A stretch of 64,000 nt of DNA from Mycobacterium barrassiae (GCF_025822765.1 NZ_JACKUK010000023.1:391535-455534), one strand, 5' to 3'; shown: positions 1 through 8,779, numbered from the stretch's first letter. Notes: generated by a model not told the origin, from the sequence alone. Translations and numbers: made by a program.

Positions 1-2
1 AT

Positions 3-605
3 CTGGACGCACCCATCGAAATCGACGTCATCCGCGACTGCCTGCGCATCGGACTGCAGGCCGCGAACGGCTCCAATCAGCAGTCGTGGCGCTGGGTGGT
101 CGTCACCGACAAAGTGTTGCGCGACAAGATCGCCGATCTCTATCGCACCGCCTATCTGGCGAAGGTGGGCGGCCAGATGATCTCCGGTTTGATGCCCGCG
201 GGCACCTCCGAAGCCAAACTGATGTCGTCTACCGAGTGGCTCGTGGAGCACCTGGCGGACATCCCCGCGCTGGTGATTCCCTGTTACGAAGCCACGATGC
301 CGAGAACAGCGGGTGACGAATCCTTCTATTTGGCAACTCTTTACGGTTCGATCTTTCCCGCGGTGTGGAACTTCGCCCTGGCGCTGCACAGCCGCGGGTA
401 CGGGACCTGCATCACGACCCTGCACTTGCACCACAAGGCGGAAGTGCGGGACTTGCTCGGCATTCCCGAGTCGTTCACCCAGGGCTGTCTGCTCCCCGTG
501 GGACGCCTGCGCGACGGCTTCCGGTTCAGGGCGGCACCCCGCCGTGCGATCGACGAGGTCATCGGCATCAACGGTTGGGAGGGACGACATGGGGAAGACG
601 ACTGA
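3..605 (+). CDS. Nitroreductase family protein, 5'-truncated by the window edge
   Basis: This is the C-terminal 200 residues of an FMN-dependent nitroreductase-fold protein; the frame is already open at the first bases, so the true start lies outside the window. Near visible residues 18-30 is the stretch AANGSNQQSWRW, which matches the phosphate-binding ApsgsNrQpWrf signature of the family. A typical oxidoreductase C-terminus follows (LLGIPESF, then LPVGRL, a family landmark). These enzymes reduce nitroaromatics, quinones or enone-like substrates with NAD(P)H; the substrate here is unknown. The stop (603-605) touches the next gene, so the two are probably co-transcribed. The family call is firm and the specific function is open. 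Confidence 0.85.
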   Translation: MDAPIEIDVIRDCLRIGLQAANGSNQQSWRWVVVTDKVLRDKIADLYRTAYLAKVGGQMISGLMPAGTSEAKLMSSTEWLVEHLADIPALVIPCYEATMPRTAGDESFYLATLYGSIFPAVWNFALALHSRGYGTCITTLHLHHKAEVRDLLGIPESFTQGCLLPVGRLRDGFRFRAAPRRAIDEVIGINGWEGRHGEDD

Positions 606-619
606 TGGAAAGGACGAAG

Positions 620-1168
620 ATGAGCGACGACCTGGCTGAAAGAGTTGCCCGGCTGGAGGATCGCGAGCAGATCCGCGAGTGCATGATGCGCTACGCGCGT
701 GGCATGGACCGACGTGACCGGGCCCTACTCCGGTCGGCCTATCACGACGGCGCCGTCGACGATCACGTCGGATTCATCGGCGAGGTCGACGACTTCATCG
801 ACTGGGCGTTCGCATACCACTCGACCCAGACCCGTTACCAGCATTATCTGCTGAACCACACCGTCGATCTCAACGGCGACGAAGCGCACGCGGAAACCTA
901 TTACCTCTTCGTCGGGACCGACCGTGAGCCCGCCAACCACATGACGCTCTCGGGCGGCCGGTATGTGGATCGGCTGGAACGTCGCGACGGCCGGTGGGCG
1001 ATCGTCGACCGGGTGTGCGTCGTCGAGTGGAACGCGGAGTCGACGTCGTTCATCACCGACGAGGTGATCGCGATGATGGCCGGCTCCATGAAGGTCGCCA
1101 CGCATGACACGACGGATCCGTCGTATGACCGCCCGTTGGTCGCCTCACGCACGGACGCGTTGTCATGA
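620..1168 (+). CDS. NTF2-like / SnoaL-like domain protein
   Basis: This 182-residue protein has the SnoaL-like (NTF2 superfamily) pattern: an N-terminal helix pair (ERVARLEDREQIRECMMRYA), an acidic segment with Asp/His residues (SAYHDGAVDDHVG), then alternating strands with a His-rich stretch (YQHYLLNH). Family members are often ring-hydroxylating dioxygenase beta-like, ketosteroid isomerase-like or dehydratase-like, so a specific reaction cannot be given. I chose the ATG at 620 because GGAAAGGA lies five bases upstream. An ATG at 605, overlapping the previous stop as TGATG, is the alternative and would add five residues. It lies in a run of oxidoreductase genes, which suggests an accessory catabolic step. 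Confidence 0.8.
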   Translation: MSDDLAERVARLEDREQIRECMMRYARGMDRRDRALLRSAYHDGAVDDHVGFIGEVDDFIDWAFAYHSTQTRYQHYLLNHTVDLNGDEAHAETYYLFVGTDREPANHMTLSGGRYVDRLERRDGRWAIVDRVCVVEWNAESTSFITDEVIAMMAGSMKVATHDTTDPSYDRPLVASRTDALS

Positions 1169-1265
1169 GCGGCCCCTGCGGCGTCCCCGCAGTTTCGGCG
1201 GGGGTCGGTAGGATCTGCTTGCAGTTGTCAGGGCCGACCACCCCAGGAAAGGTACGCAGGTAGCG

Positions 1266-2609
1266 ATGGCCAATGCCGACGCCGTGGGGCGGACTCCGAG
1301 GAGCGGACGACCCGCGGTCAAGAGGGGCAAGCGTGCCCCGAAACTCACGGCCATCAGCAATGAACCAGCTGGCGACGCCACACGGCGCACGGAGATCCTC
1401 AAGACCGCGAACTCGGTCATCGCCACCACCGGACTTCGCACGTCGTTGCAGCAGATCGCAGATGCTGCGGGCATCCTTGCGGGCAGCCTCTATCACCACT
1501 TCGACTCCAAGGAAGCGATCCTGGTCGAGCTGATCAGGCGCTACCACGCCGACCTGGACCGCGTCGGCGAGGAGGCGTTGATGCGCCTCGATGAGGCGGA
1601 CCCCCGTCCGGTCGCCGAGCAGATCACCGAGCTTGGCTGCGCGATCGCACGCTGCGCGGCCGAACACGGGGCCGCCCTGCAGATGTCGTTCTACGAGGGG
1701 CCGAGCTCAGATCCCGAGTTGATGGAACTGACCCAACGCCCGCCGACGGCCATCCAGACCGCGATGTTGCAGGCGCTTCGGGCCGGACGCTGGAGCGGTT
1801 ACATCCGAGGCGATCTCGACCTTCCCACCCTGGCCGACCGGGTATGCCAGAGCATGTTGCACAGCGGCCTGGACGTCGTTCGGCACAAGGCCTCACCGGA
1901 TGAGGTGGCGACGCTCAAGAGCCACATCGCCCTCGAAGGCCTCGCGGTCGATATGCCCTCCGATGCGGACCTCGACAAGTCGAACGCGTTCGCGGCCGCC
2001 GAGGAGGTCATCAAGAGCTGGGTGGACACCGAGGACGACAGCGACCTCAAGGCCGCGCACGTGCGCGCCGTGGCCCGCTCCGAATTCGGCCGGCGCGGCT
2101 ACGAGATGACGACCATCCGCGACATCGCGTCCGCCGCAGGCCTGGGCACCGGCACCGTTTACCGCGTCATCGGCTCGAAAGACGAACTGCTGATGTCGAT
2201 CATGCTGGAGTTCGGGCACAAGGTCGGCGGCGCGTGGACGGACATCGTGCGGTCGGACTCCACCACGATCGAGAAGCTTGATGCGTTGAGCTGGTTGAAC
2301 ATCAACGCGCTCGACCAGTTCCCCGACGAGTTCCGCATTCAGCTGGCGTGGCTACGCCACACTCCCCCGGACACCGCCAATCCCGCGTGGTCGTTCACGA
2401 CACGGATTCGGCAGATGAAAGCGCTGCTCTCCGAAGGTATTCGAGCAGGGGAAATACGTAAAGACAGTCCGGCCGCCGACATGTTGGCCCGGTGCATCAT
2501 CGGTGAGCAGTGGATACCGGAGAACATCCTGCAGCGAATCGGCACGCGTAATGCGTTGCTCCTGGCTCGTGACACCACCCTGCGGGGCATCAGCGTGCGT
2601 AAGGTCTGA
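1266..2609 (+). CDS. Tandem TetR-family transcriptional regulator (two HTH domains)
   Basis: At 447 residues this is about twice the usual TetR length and holds two complete TetR units. The first helix-turn-helix spans about residues 41-88 (TSLQQIADAAGILAGSLYHH, then FDSKEAI). The second spans about 262-318 (MTTIRDIASAAGLGTGTVYR, then VIGSKDELL). Each is followed by a helical ligand-binding segment. The first 38 residues are basic and probably disordered. The ATG at 1266 follows an AGGAAAGG / CAGG purine run. It ends 16 bp before the convergent SDR gene. Its position beside the oxidative set and the mce operon makes it the natural candidate regulator of both, but this is inference. Two domains in one chain could bind as an intramolecular dimer. 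Confidence 0.85.
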   Translation: MANADAVGRTPRSGRPAVKRGKRAPKLTAISNEPAGDATRRTEILKTANSVIATTGLRTSLQQIADAAGILAGSLYHHFDSKEAILVELIRRYHADLDRVGEEALMRLDEADPRPVAEQITELGCAIARCAAEHGAALQMSFYEGPSSDPELMELTQRPPTAIQTAMLQALRAGRWSGYIRGDLDLPTLADRVCQSMLHSGLDVVRHKASPDEVATLKSHIALEGLAVDMPSDADLDKSNAFAAAEEVIKSWVDTEDDSDLKAAHVRAVARSEFGRRGYEMTTIRDIASAAGLGTGTVYRVIGSKDELLMSIMLEFGHKVGGAWTDIVRSDSTTIEKLDALSWLNINALDQFPDEFRIQLAWLRHTPPDTANPAWSFTTRIRQMKALLSEGIRAGEIRKDSPAADMLARCIIGEQWIPENILQRIGTRNALLLARDTTLRGISVRKV

Positions 2610-2625
2610 TGACGACGAACAGCTG

Positions 2626-3525
2626 TCAGTCCGATCCGCGATGGTCCCGCAGCGCACCGAAGCGAGGGATGCCCATCATCACGCGGATCATGTGATGCAT
2701 GACCACTGAGGGCATGAACTTGTTCGCCAACAACAGCATCCGCGCATCCGGTCCGACCGATCGCCGCACAAAGGCCTTGCGGCTATCGAGCGCCTTGGCC
2801 AGACCGACGGCGAACTTCTCCGGTGGGCGGGCCGCCACCTTCATCGCGTAGCGGCCGCGCTTGTCCATCGTCTTGTGGTGCCGAGCGTACGGCCCGGCGA
2901 GATCGCGGGAGTCGGTGGTGCCCTCGTCGGTGATGATCTCGGTGTCGTAGGTGCCCGCCACCAGGATCGTCACGCCGATCCCGAACGGCGCAACCTCGCC
3001 GGCCATCGACTCGCCCCATCGCTCCAGTGCCCCCTTCACCGCAGAATACGGTGCGGTGGCGGGCATGCCGCGGATTCCACTTTCGCTGGACACCAGCACA
3101 ATTCGCCCGCGCCCCGCCGTGCGCATCGACGGCAAGAGCGCCCTCGTCAGCGCCACCGGGCCGAAGATGTTGGTGGCGAACATCCGCTCCCACAGATCGA
3201 GCGGCGTCTCTTCGACCATGCCTGCGGCCGATATCCCGGCGTTGTGCACCAGTCCGTATGGCGCGCCGACGGTGGCGGTGATCGTCGAAGCGGCCTGCTC
3301 GATCGAATCGGGATCGGTCAGGTCGAGTCGGACGCCAAGGAGGCGGCCGTCGTCGCGGCTTGCGCCTGTCATCTCGCGCAGTCTGTCCAAACCCGACTCC
3401 ACCGACCGCATTGCCGCCACGACCGTCCACCCCTGGCGGTAGAGAAGCGACGCGGAGGCGAGCCCGAGACCGCGTGACGCACCGGTGATGACGACGCTCC
3501 GTGAACCTCCATTGGCGCTGTTCAT
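2626..3525 (-). CDS. Short-chain dehydrogenase/reductase (SDR)
   Basis: This 299-residue classical SDR has the cofactor glycine motif TGASRGLG at residues 14-21, an NAG motif (VHNAGIS), a catalytic serine region (LVSSESG) and the YxxxK pair in YSAVKG near residue 159. It should interconvert an alcohol and a ketone using NAD(P)H; the residue after the second beta strand cannot settle the cofactor by eye. It starts 3 bp after the P450 stop, so it is probably the last gene of the minus-strand oxidative operon. A P450 hydroxylation followed by SDR oxidation is a common pairing in lipid and steroid breakdown. The substrate is not identified. Confidence 0.85.
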   Translation of the reverse strand: MNSANGGSRSVVITGASRGLGLASASLLYRQGWTVVAAMRSVESGLDRLREMTGASRDDGRLLGVRLDLTDPDSIEQAASTITATVGAPYGLVHNAGISAAGMVEETPLDLWERMFATNIFGPVALTRALLPSMRTAGRGRIVLVSSESGIRGMPATAPYSAVKGALERWGESMAGEVAPFGIGVTILVAGTYDTEIITDEGTTDSRDLAGPYARHHKTMDKRGRYAMKVAARPPEKFAVGLAKALDSRKAFVRRSVGPDARMLLLANKFMPSVVMHHMIRVMMGIPRFGALRDHRGSD

Positions 3526-3528
3526 GGG

Positions 3529-4725
3529 CTATCGCGTGATGACGGGCAGGCGACCCCACCCACGGACGCTGGACGTGTGCGCCATCGCGGCATTGTCAAA
3601 GTCGACGTCCCATTCGGGCCACCGTGACAGCATCTCCTCGAGTGCGACCCGCGCCTGCATTCGAGCAAGCGACGACCCCAGGCAGAAGTGCAGTCCCTGA
3701 CCGAACGACAGATGGGATCCGGTCCGGTGGATGTCGAAACTCTCACCGCTGGGATAGCGCCGTTCGTCACGGTTCGCTGAACCGTTGAGCAGCAACATGA
3801 TCGATCCCTCGACAACGGATTGGCCGTGAACTTCGGTATCCCGGGCCACATGGCGTGCCTGCACCGGCGACGGCGACTCGAAACGCAGCACTTCCTCGAT
3901 AGCGCCCGGGATCAACGAAAAGTCGTCCACGAGTTCACGCCGCTGGTCCGGGTGTTCGGCGAGGAGTTGGCCGATGAAGCCGATCAGCCGGGTGGTGGTC
4001 TCGTTGCCCGCCCCGGCGATCATGCTGGTATAGGTCAGCACCTCGATACGGGTCAGCGGTCGCAGCTCGCCGTCTTCTTCGACCTCCGCGTTGAGCAGTT
4101 GTGTCATCAAGTCGTCGGCCGGATGTTCGGCTCGCCATTCGATGTAGTCGGCGAACAGCTGGTATGCGTTTTCGAAGGTGGCGGCCGACACCGACTGGAA
4201 ACTGCCATCTTTCAGACCGATCGATGCATCGGTGTTGTCCCGGATCTGCTGCTGACCTTCTTCGGGTATGCCGAGCAGATATCCGATGGTCCGCATCGGG
4301 ATCAGCGCCCCGAAGTCCGCAATCAAGTCGAAACTGGACGCGCCTTCCAGTGCATCGAGTGCACGGATGCAGTACTGACGGACCAGGGGCTCGATGGCCT
4401 CCATCCGACGGGGCGTGAAAACCTTTGACAGGACCCGCCGATGGATGTCGTGAAGTGGTGGGTCCTCGAAGAGGATCACTCCCGGTGGTACCTCGACACC
4501 GCTCATGATGATGTCCATCGTGGTGCCCTTGCCCGAGCGATAGGTATCCCAGTGGTGAAGTTCGCGCGCGACATCGTCATAGCGGCTCAGGGCATAGAAG
4601 TTGTACTTCTCGTTGTAATACAGCGGAGCCTCGTCCCTCATCCGCCGCCAGATCGGATAAGGATTGTCGTCGATGTCGAAGTCAAATGGGTCGTAATACA
4701 ACTCGGTGGTGCTGGCGCCGGTCAT
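3529..4725 (-). CDS. Cytochrome P450
   Basis: This 398-residue bacterial P450 has all the family landmarks. The I-helix oxygen-activation motif is AGAGNETT, the ExxR pair is in EEVLR near residues 279-282, and the heme loop FGQGLHFCLGSSLAR carries the thiolate Cys near residue 347. It is a soluble monooxygenase that needs a separate ferredoxin and reductase; neither is encoded next to it. The ATG start overlaps the upstream LLM stop as ATGA and is preceded by GAGGAG, which points to translational coupling. It shares an operon with an LLM monooxygenase, a DapB-like dehydrogenase and an SDR. I do not assign a CYP family number. Confidence 0.92.
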   Translation of the reverse strand: MTGASTTELYYDPFDFDIDDNPYPIWRRMRDEAPLYYNEKYNFYALSRYDDVARELHHWDTYRSGKGTTMDIIMSGVEVPPGVILFEDPPLHDIHRRVLSKVFTPRRMEAIEPLVRQYCIRALDALEGASSFDLIADFGALIPMRTIGYLLGIPEEGQQQIRDNTDASIGLKDGSFQSVSAATFENAYQLFADYIEWRAEHPADDLMTQLLNAEVEEDGELRPLTRIEVLTYTSMIAGAGNETTTRLIGFIGQLLAEHPDQRRELVDDFSLIPGAIEEVLRFESPSPVQARHVARDTEVHGQSVVEGSIMLLLNGSANRDERRYPSGESFDIHRTGSHLSFGQGLHFCLGSSLARMQARVALEEMLSRWPEWDVDFDNAAMAHTSSVRGWGRLPVITR

Positions 4726-5768
4726 CGACTGCTCCTCTGGTTGGTCATCAGATCGGTGAATGCATCACTGAGTCCGTCGGGCGATGAGTCGTTGGAACGC
4801 GCGGCCCCAGGCAGTACCTGTTCGCCCACCCGCTTGAGATACGGCCACGCAAGGTCTGGCGGGATACCGCCGCACAGCGGGGACAGGTTGAGAATTCCTC
4901 CGCGGCGAACGATCTCTACAGCCTCGTCGACGCTGATGATTCGGTGTGAGGGGAAGTCCGTTCGAAGGCTCGCGACATCGCCCGCATTCGAGATGCCTGC
5001 GGAGACCTCGTTACCCGGATTCCACTGCGCGTACATTCGGGCGTCGTGGAGCAGGTACTCACCGATCTCGTTCCATGCGGCGTCGACATCATCGGCGACG
5101 AAGGTGACGGTGGGCGTGTCCGGCGGGGGCAGCAGCGCTGCACCGGGTTCGTGACCGTGTTCGCGGCACGCGGATTCGTACGCCTCTTGCATACCGGCGA
5201 CGGTGCCGTTGGCGAGCAGGCCGAGGCCGTATCGGCCGGCCCGCCGAGCGGCCGCGATGCTCGCACCACCCCACATCAGCGCCGGACCGCCGGGGGTCTG
5301 CGGTGGCGGCGACACGAAGATACGGCGGCCGTCATGCACGGTCGGCTGGCCGGTGAGCAGGCTGCGCAGCAGATCGAGCTTCTCGTCGGCGAGCCTGCCC
5401 CGGCGCTTCACGTCGAGGCCGAAATGTTCGAATTCCTCGGGCCGATAGCCGATTCCGAATACATAGGATGCCCGTCCCCTGCTGATGATGTCGAGGACCG
5501 CCATCTCTTCGGCCAGCCGGACGGGATCGTAGAAGGGTAGGATCACGACCAGGCTGAGCACCAGCCGTTCGGTGCGGGCCGCGATGGCAGCCGCCAGCAC
5601 CAGCGGCGCCGGAAGGTAGCCGTCCTCGGAGCCGTGGTGCTCACACAGAACGGCTGCGAGGCAACCGTGCTCCTCAGCCCACGCCGACATGTCGATGGCC
5701 GCCGCGTACAGGTCCGTCGTCGGTGCGCCGAAGGCGGGTGCGCGCATGTCGAACCGTATCGAGAACAC
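4722..5768 (-). CDS. LLM-class flavin-dependent oxidoreductase (luciferase-like)
   Basis: This 348-residue TIM-barrel protein of the bacterial luciferase family uses reduced flavin (F420H2 or FMNH2) for oxidation or monooxygenation. The family features visible are AEEHGCLAAVLCEHHG in the N-terminal third, the LVLSLVVILPFYDPVRLAEE strand-helix pair, and VFGIGYRPEEFEHFGLD. The C-terminus, with PLCGGIPPDLAWPYL, recurs in the truncated remnant at 6845-7129, so two copies once existed here. A GTG start is preceded by AAGGGAG. The stop overlaps the P450 start by 4 bp and the gap to the upstream DapB-like gene is 18 bp. Actinobacterial LLM proteins often use F420, but that is not proven here. Confidence 0.85.
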   Translation of the reverse strand: MFSIRFDMRAPAFGAPTTDLYAAAIDMSAWAEEHGCLAAVLCEHHGSEDGYLPAPLVLAAAIAARTERLVLSLVVILPFYDPVRLAEEMAVLDIISRGRASYVFGIGYRPEEFEHFGLDVKRRGRLADEKLDLLRSLLTGQPTVHDGRRIFVSPPPQTPGGPALMWGGASIAAARRAGRYGLGLLANGTVAGMQEAYESACREHGHEPGAALLPPPDTPTVTFVADDVDAAWNEIGEYLLHDARMYAQWNPGNEVSAGISNAGDVASLRTDFPSHRIISVDEAVEIVRRGGILNLSPLCGGIPPDLAWPYLKRVGEQVLPGAARSNDSSPDGLSDAFTDLMTNQRSSR

Positions 5769-5786
5769 TGGCGGTCTCCCTTCAAC

Positions 5787-6860
5787 TCATTCGAATGCGT
5801 GACGCGGCAACGTGTTCGGCAGATCGAGCGAGCTCAGCAGGCCCGGCGGCGCGTCGACCACGTAGGGAATCGCGTTGACCACCCGCATCGCCGTGGCCGA
5901 CATCGCGGCGTGGCCTGCGGCATGTCCCTCCGCGGCGCCGACATTCATCGCGCAGTGAATGTCGGGATCGCCTTCGATGTCGACGCGGTATGTCGCGTCG
6001 AACTCCGATGCCGGCCATTCCGGTGCGACATCGCGCGCCATCCGGATGATGTGCTCGACGACGATGGCTTCGCGTCCGTTCACCACGCCCGCAGCCCGGG
6101 TGCTCACCGCACCGCAGGTCCCCGCCTTGATCGTGCCGAACGCCACCTCGATATCCCTGTCGGTGATTTTCCGGTCGAGAGTTCCGCGGATCTCTTCGAC
6201 CTCGACCCCGAGTCCTGCCGCGATCAGATGGATTGGTGCCCGCCAGGCCATTTCGATGAAGCCGGGGGTCTTCAGCAGCGGTTCGAAGTCCAGCGGGTGG
6301 CCGAAACCCATTCCGTTCATCATCACGTCGGCGACCGGGTAGTGGTCGTTGAGTGCGACCTCGGTGACCTTGAGGCAGCGGATCTTCTTGGACTGCGTGG
6401 AAAGCATCAGCGCGAGCTGATCGGAGCCGAACCCGGGGAAGATGCCGGATGCGTAGAACGACGCATTTCCCGATTTCGCAGCGGTTTCCATCTGCTCGCG
6501 CCACTGCGGTGAGTAGTACGACGGCGGATACACCAGGCTGGTTGACGACGTCGATACGACGTTGATACCCGCTTCGAGCAGCTTCACGTAGTCGGACACC
6601 GCGGCCGCGTCGCGTTCGGGACCGCTGGCGGCATACACCACGCAGTCGGGTTGCAGCGCGATCAGTGCCGCGTCGTCGTTGGTGGCACTGAGGCCGATCG
6701 GCGCGATGCCCGCGAGCACGCCCGCGTCCTTGCCCACCTTCTCCTGCGAGTGCACCCACACCCCGACCAGGTCCAGGTCTGGTCGGCCGCGGACCGCGTC
6801 GATGGCAATCGATCCGACTCCGCCGGTCGACCACACCACGGTTCTCAGCGGTGCTGACAC
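5787..6860 (-). CDS. DapB-like NAD(P)H-dependent dehydrogenase (amine dehydrogenase family), paralogue 1
   Basis: This 357-residue protein has an N-terminal Rossmann fold (VVWSTGGVGSIAIDAV near residues 8-23) and a dihydrodipicolinate-reductase-like body. Such proteins are variously named DapB-like or NAD(P)H-dependent amine dehydrogenase family. The GTG start at 6860 is preceded by AAGGAGG at ideal spacing. It is clearly paralogous to the divergent gene at 7207: shared segments include SGPERDA, DYVKLL, AGINVV and DVAPEWP. Catalysis and substrate are unknown. It is the first intact gene of the oxidative minus-strand set, and its start overlaps the end of an LLM remnant by 16 bp. Confidence 0.8.
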   Translation of the reverse strand: MSAPLRTVVWSTGGVGSIAIDAVRGRPDLDLVGVWVHSQEKVGKDAGVLAGIAPIGLSATNDDAALIALQPDCVVYAASGPERDAAAVSDYVKLLEAGINVVSTSSTSLVYPPSYYSPQWREQMETAAKSGNASFYASGIFPGFGSDQLALMLSTQSKKIRCLKVTEVALNDHYPVADVMMNGMGFGHPLDFEPLLKTPGFIEMAWRAPIHLIAAGLGVEVEEIRGTLDRKITDRDIEVAFGTIKAGTCGAVSTRAAGVVNGREAIVVEHIIRMARDVAPEWPASEFDATYRVDIEGDPDIHCAMNVGAAEGHAAGHAAMSATAMRVVNAIPYVVDAPPGLLSSLDLPNTLPRHAFE

Positions 6861-7129
6861 GAGTCCTCCTTATGGTCAGGCACGTTGGCCGCCATCACAG
6901 CGCGTTCCAGATACGGCCAGGCGATGTCCGGCGGGACACCGCCGCACAGTGGAAGCAGCGGAAGCGGACGGCCGCCCCGCATGTACGCGGCGGCCCCGTC
7001 GACGGTGAAGATCCGGTACGGACCCTGCGTCTCACGCAATGCGCTGAGGTCGGGCGCCCACATGTCGAACAGCAGGGTGAGCACCAGCGCCGGATCCAAC
7101 AGGGGGTGGTCACGCCGACCGACTATAAC
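6845..7129 (-). pseudogene. C-terminal remnant of an LLM-class flavin oxidoreductase
   Basis: About 85-95 codons align with the last quarter of the intact LLM protein at 4722-5768. The shared pattern runs from (A/S)ALR...YRIFTVD, through RGG, to LPLCGGVPPDIAWPYLERA. The frame is open back to about 7129, where a TAG closes it, and there is no room for the missing N-terminal 250 residues because a divergent gene begins at 7207. The only available starts are weak (TTG at 7099). I read it as a decayed gene that lost its 5' part, probably when the divergent neighbour arrived. It could still be translated as a small protein, which would lack the flavin barrel. Confidence 0.7.
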
Positions 7130-7150
7130 CTAACATTTGTTCTGCTCCGT

Positions 7151-7172
7151 TGTAATAGTGATTGCTATTCTA
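7151..7172. promoter_or_regulatory. Candidate operator: 22-bp interrupted palindrome
   Basis: The sequence TGTAATAG-TGATTG-CTATTCTA has AATAG/CTATT arms and six of eight symmetric matches. It lies 34 bp upstream of the ATG at 7207, in the gap between divergent genes, and is more AT-rich than its surroundings. The size and symmetry suit a TetR-family dimer, and a tandem TetR is encoded 5 kb away, but the pairing is inference. Confidence 0.35.
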
Positions 7173-7206
7173 AATCGTGGTCCGGGGGTCTCGACGAGGA
7201 GGAAAG

Positions 7207-8313
7207 ATGGCAGAGGGCAAGCATCGCGTCGTGGTCTGGTCCACCGGTGGCATCGGCTCGATCGCGATCCGCGCCATCCAGGAGCGACCGAACCTCGAAC
7301 TCGTCGGCGTGTGGGTGCACTCCCCCGACAAGGACGGTAAGGACGCCGGTGAACTCGCCAACGGCGAACCGATCGGGCTGTCCACCACCGCCGACGCGGA
7401 CGCACTCATCGCGCTCAAACCCGACTGCGTCATCTACGCGGCCAGCGGTCCCGAACGCGATGCGCTGGCGATCCCCGATTACGTGAAGCTGCTCTCCGCC
7501 GGGATCAACGTCGTGACCACGAGCACCACCCGGCTGGTCAACCCGCATGCCTATGAGCCCGCCGAATGGCGCGATCAACTCGTCACCGCCGCCAAGGAAG
7601 GGCAGGTGTCGCTGTACGCATCGGGTATCGAACCCGGCTTCGCCGCCGACTACCTGCCCCTGGTGCTCGCCACCCAATCGTCGCGAATCGAGAAGATCCA
7701 CGCCTACGAGATCGGCCTCTACGACGACTACGGTGTGCCCGACATCATGAGCGACGCAATGGGATTCGGCCGTCCGCTAGATTACCAGCCGTGGATCAGC
7801 CTCCCGGGTGCCATTGCCGGCGAGTGGCAGGGCCAGATTCGCATGATCGCCGACGCGCTCGGCGTCGAGGTGACCGAGGTGAGGGAGAAATTCGACCGCG
7901 CGGTGACGAACCGGACGCTGGAAGTGGCGATGGGCACGGTGGACACCGGCACCTGCGGCGCCCTGCGCATGCAGGCGATCGGTGTCGTGGATGGCCGCGA
8001 GGCCATTGTCATCGAGCACGTCACCCGGCTGGCTCCCGATGTCGCACCCGACTGGCCGACGCTGCCGAATGCCCTCGGCTACCGCGTGGTCATCACCGGC
8101 ACACCGGACATCGACTGCACCTACGATGTGACACTCCGTGATCGCAAGAAAGCGGGCATCGAGAGCATGACCTCAGGGGCGGGCGCGATGGTGGCCACCG
8201 CCATGCGTGTCGTGAACGCCATCCCGTATGTCATTGCCGCGCAACCAGGTTTACTCAGCTCAGTCGATCTGCCGTTGACGATTCCGCAGCACGCGTTCAG
8301 CCCACACGGGTGA
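7207..8313 (+). CDS. DapB-like NAD(P)H-dependent dehydrogenase (amine dehydrogenase family), paralogue 2
   Basis: This 368-residue paralogue of the 5787-6860 product has the Rossmann motif WSTGGIGSIAIRAI near residues 10-23 and the same central and C-terminal segments (GINVVTTSTTRLVNP, DVAPDWP, MRVVNAIPYV). I chose the ATG at 7207 because AGGAGGAAAG lies directly upstream; an in-frame GTG at 7177 would add ten unlikely residues. The two paralogues face away from each other across a short control region. The stop overlaps the end of the convergent mce-associated gene by 17 bp. The physiological substrate is unknown. Confidence 0.82.
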   Translation: MAEGKHRVVVWSTGGIGSIAIRAIQERPNLELVGVWVHSPDKDGKDAGELANGEPIGLSTTADADALIALKPDCVIYAASGPERDALAIPDYVKLLSAGINVVTTSTTRLVNPHAYEPAEWRDQLVTAAKEGQVSLYASGIEPGFAADYLPLVLATQSSRIEKIHAYEIGLYDDYGVPDIMSDAMGFGRPLDYQPWISLPGAIAGEWQGQIRMIADALGVEVTEVREKFDRAVTNRTLEVAMGTVDTGTCGALRMQAIGVVDGREAIVIEHVTRLAPDVAPDWPTLPNALGYRVVITGTPDIDCTYDVTLRDRKKAGIESMTSGAGAMVATAMRVVNAIPYVIAAQPGLLSSVDLPLTIPQHAFSPHG

Positions 8314-8779
8314 GCTTCAGCGGCATCTCGATGTCGAGCACCTTGTTGAAGCCGCAGGCCCCGCTGGGACCCACCGTCCTGTCCCAGCCCAGGTACTGGC
8401 TGCTGTCTGGATAACCCCGCCAGAAGACAAACGACTGCGTGCCCGGATGAGCTGTGCCGTCGATGCACGGCTCCCAGTTCTCCACGACGTGGCTGACCTT
8501 CCATCGTCCGCTCATGAACACGAGGTCACCGCTCCAACCGTGGTCGCTCGTCACACGACCCGTGCAATCCTGATACGTCGTGCAGGAGGACGTGATCGTC
8601 CATGTCTGCGTGACACTGCGCTCGGGGTGGTACGAGTCGTTGGTCTTGGCCCACTGCCCGTCCGAAAAAGCAATGAACGTCCCGTTGATCGCCTCCTCGT
8701 CCTGCGCCGCGGCCGGAGCAGCCCCGCACGTCGTCCACGCCGCGATCACCGTCGCAGCGATTACCAGGGCGCGGATCAC
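8297..8779 (-). CDS. Exported mce-associated protein
   Basis: The 160-residue product starts with a GTG that overlaps the mceF stop as GTGA. An N-terminal signal peptide covers about residues 1-26 (hydrophobic core ALVIAATVIAAW, cleavage after APAAAQ). The mature part has WT/FSDG repeats and several cysteines (SSCTTYQDC, then EPCIDG, then GACGFNK), suggesting disulfides outside the membrane. I recognise it only as the type of small exported protein that follows some mycobacterial mce operons. It may be a periplasmic partner of the Mce complex. No enzymatic motif is visible. Confidence 0.75.
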   Translation of the reverse strand: MIRALVIAATVIAAWTTCGAAPAAAQDEEAINGTFIAFSDGQWAKTNDSYHPERSVTQTWTITSSCTTYQDCTGRVTSDHGWSGDLVFMSGRWKVSHVVENWEPCIDGTAHPGTQSFVFWRGYPDSSQYLGWDRTVGPSGACGFNKVLDIEMPLKLTRVG

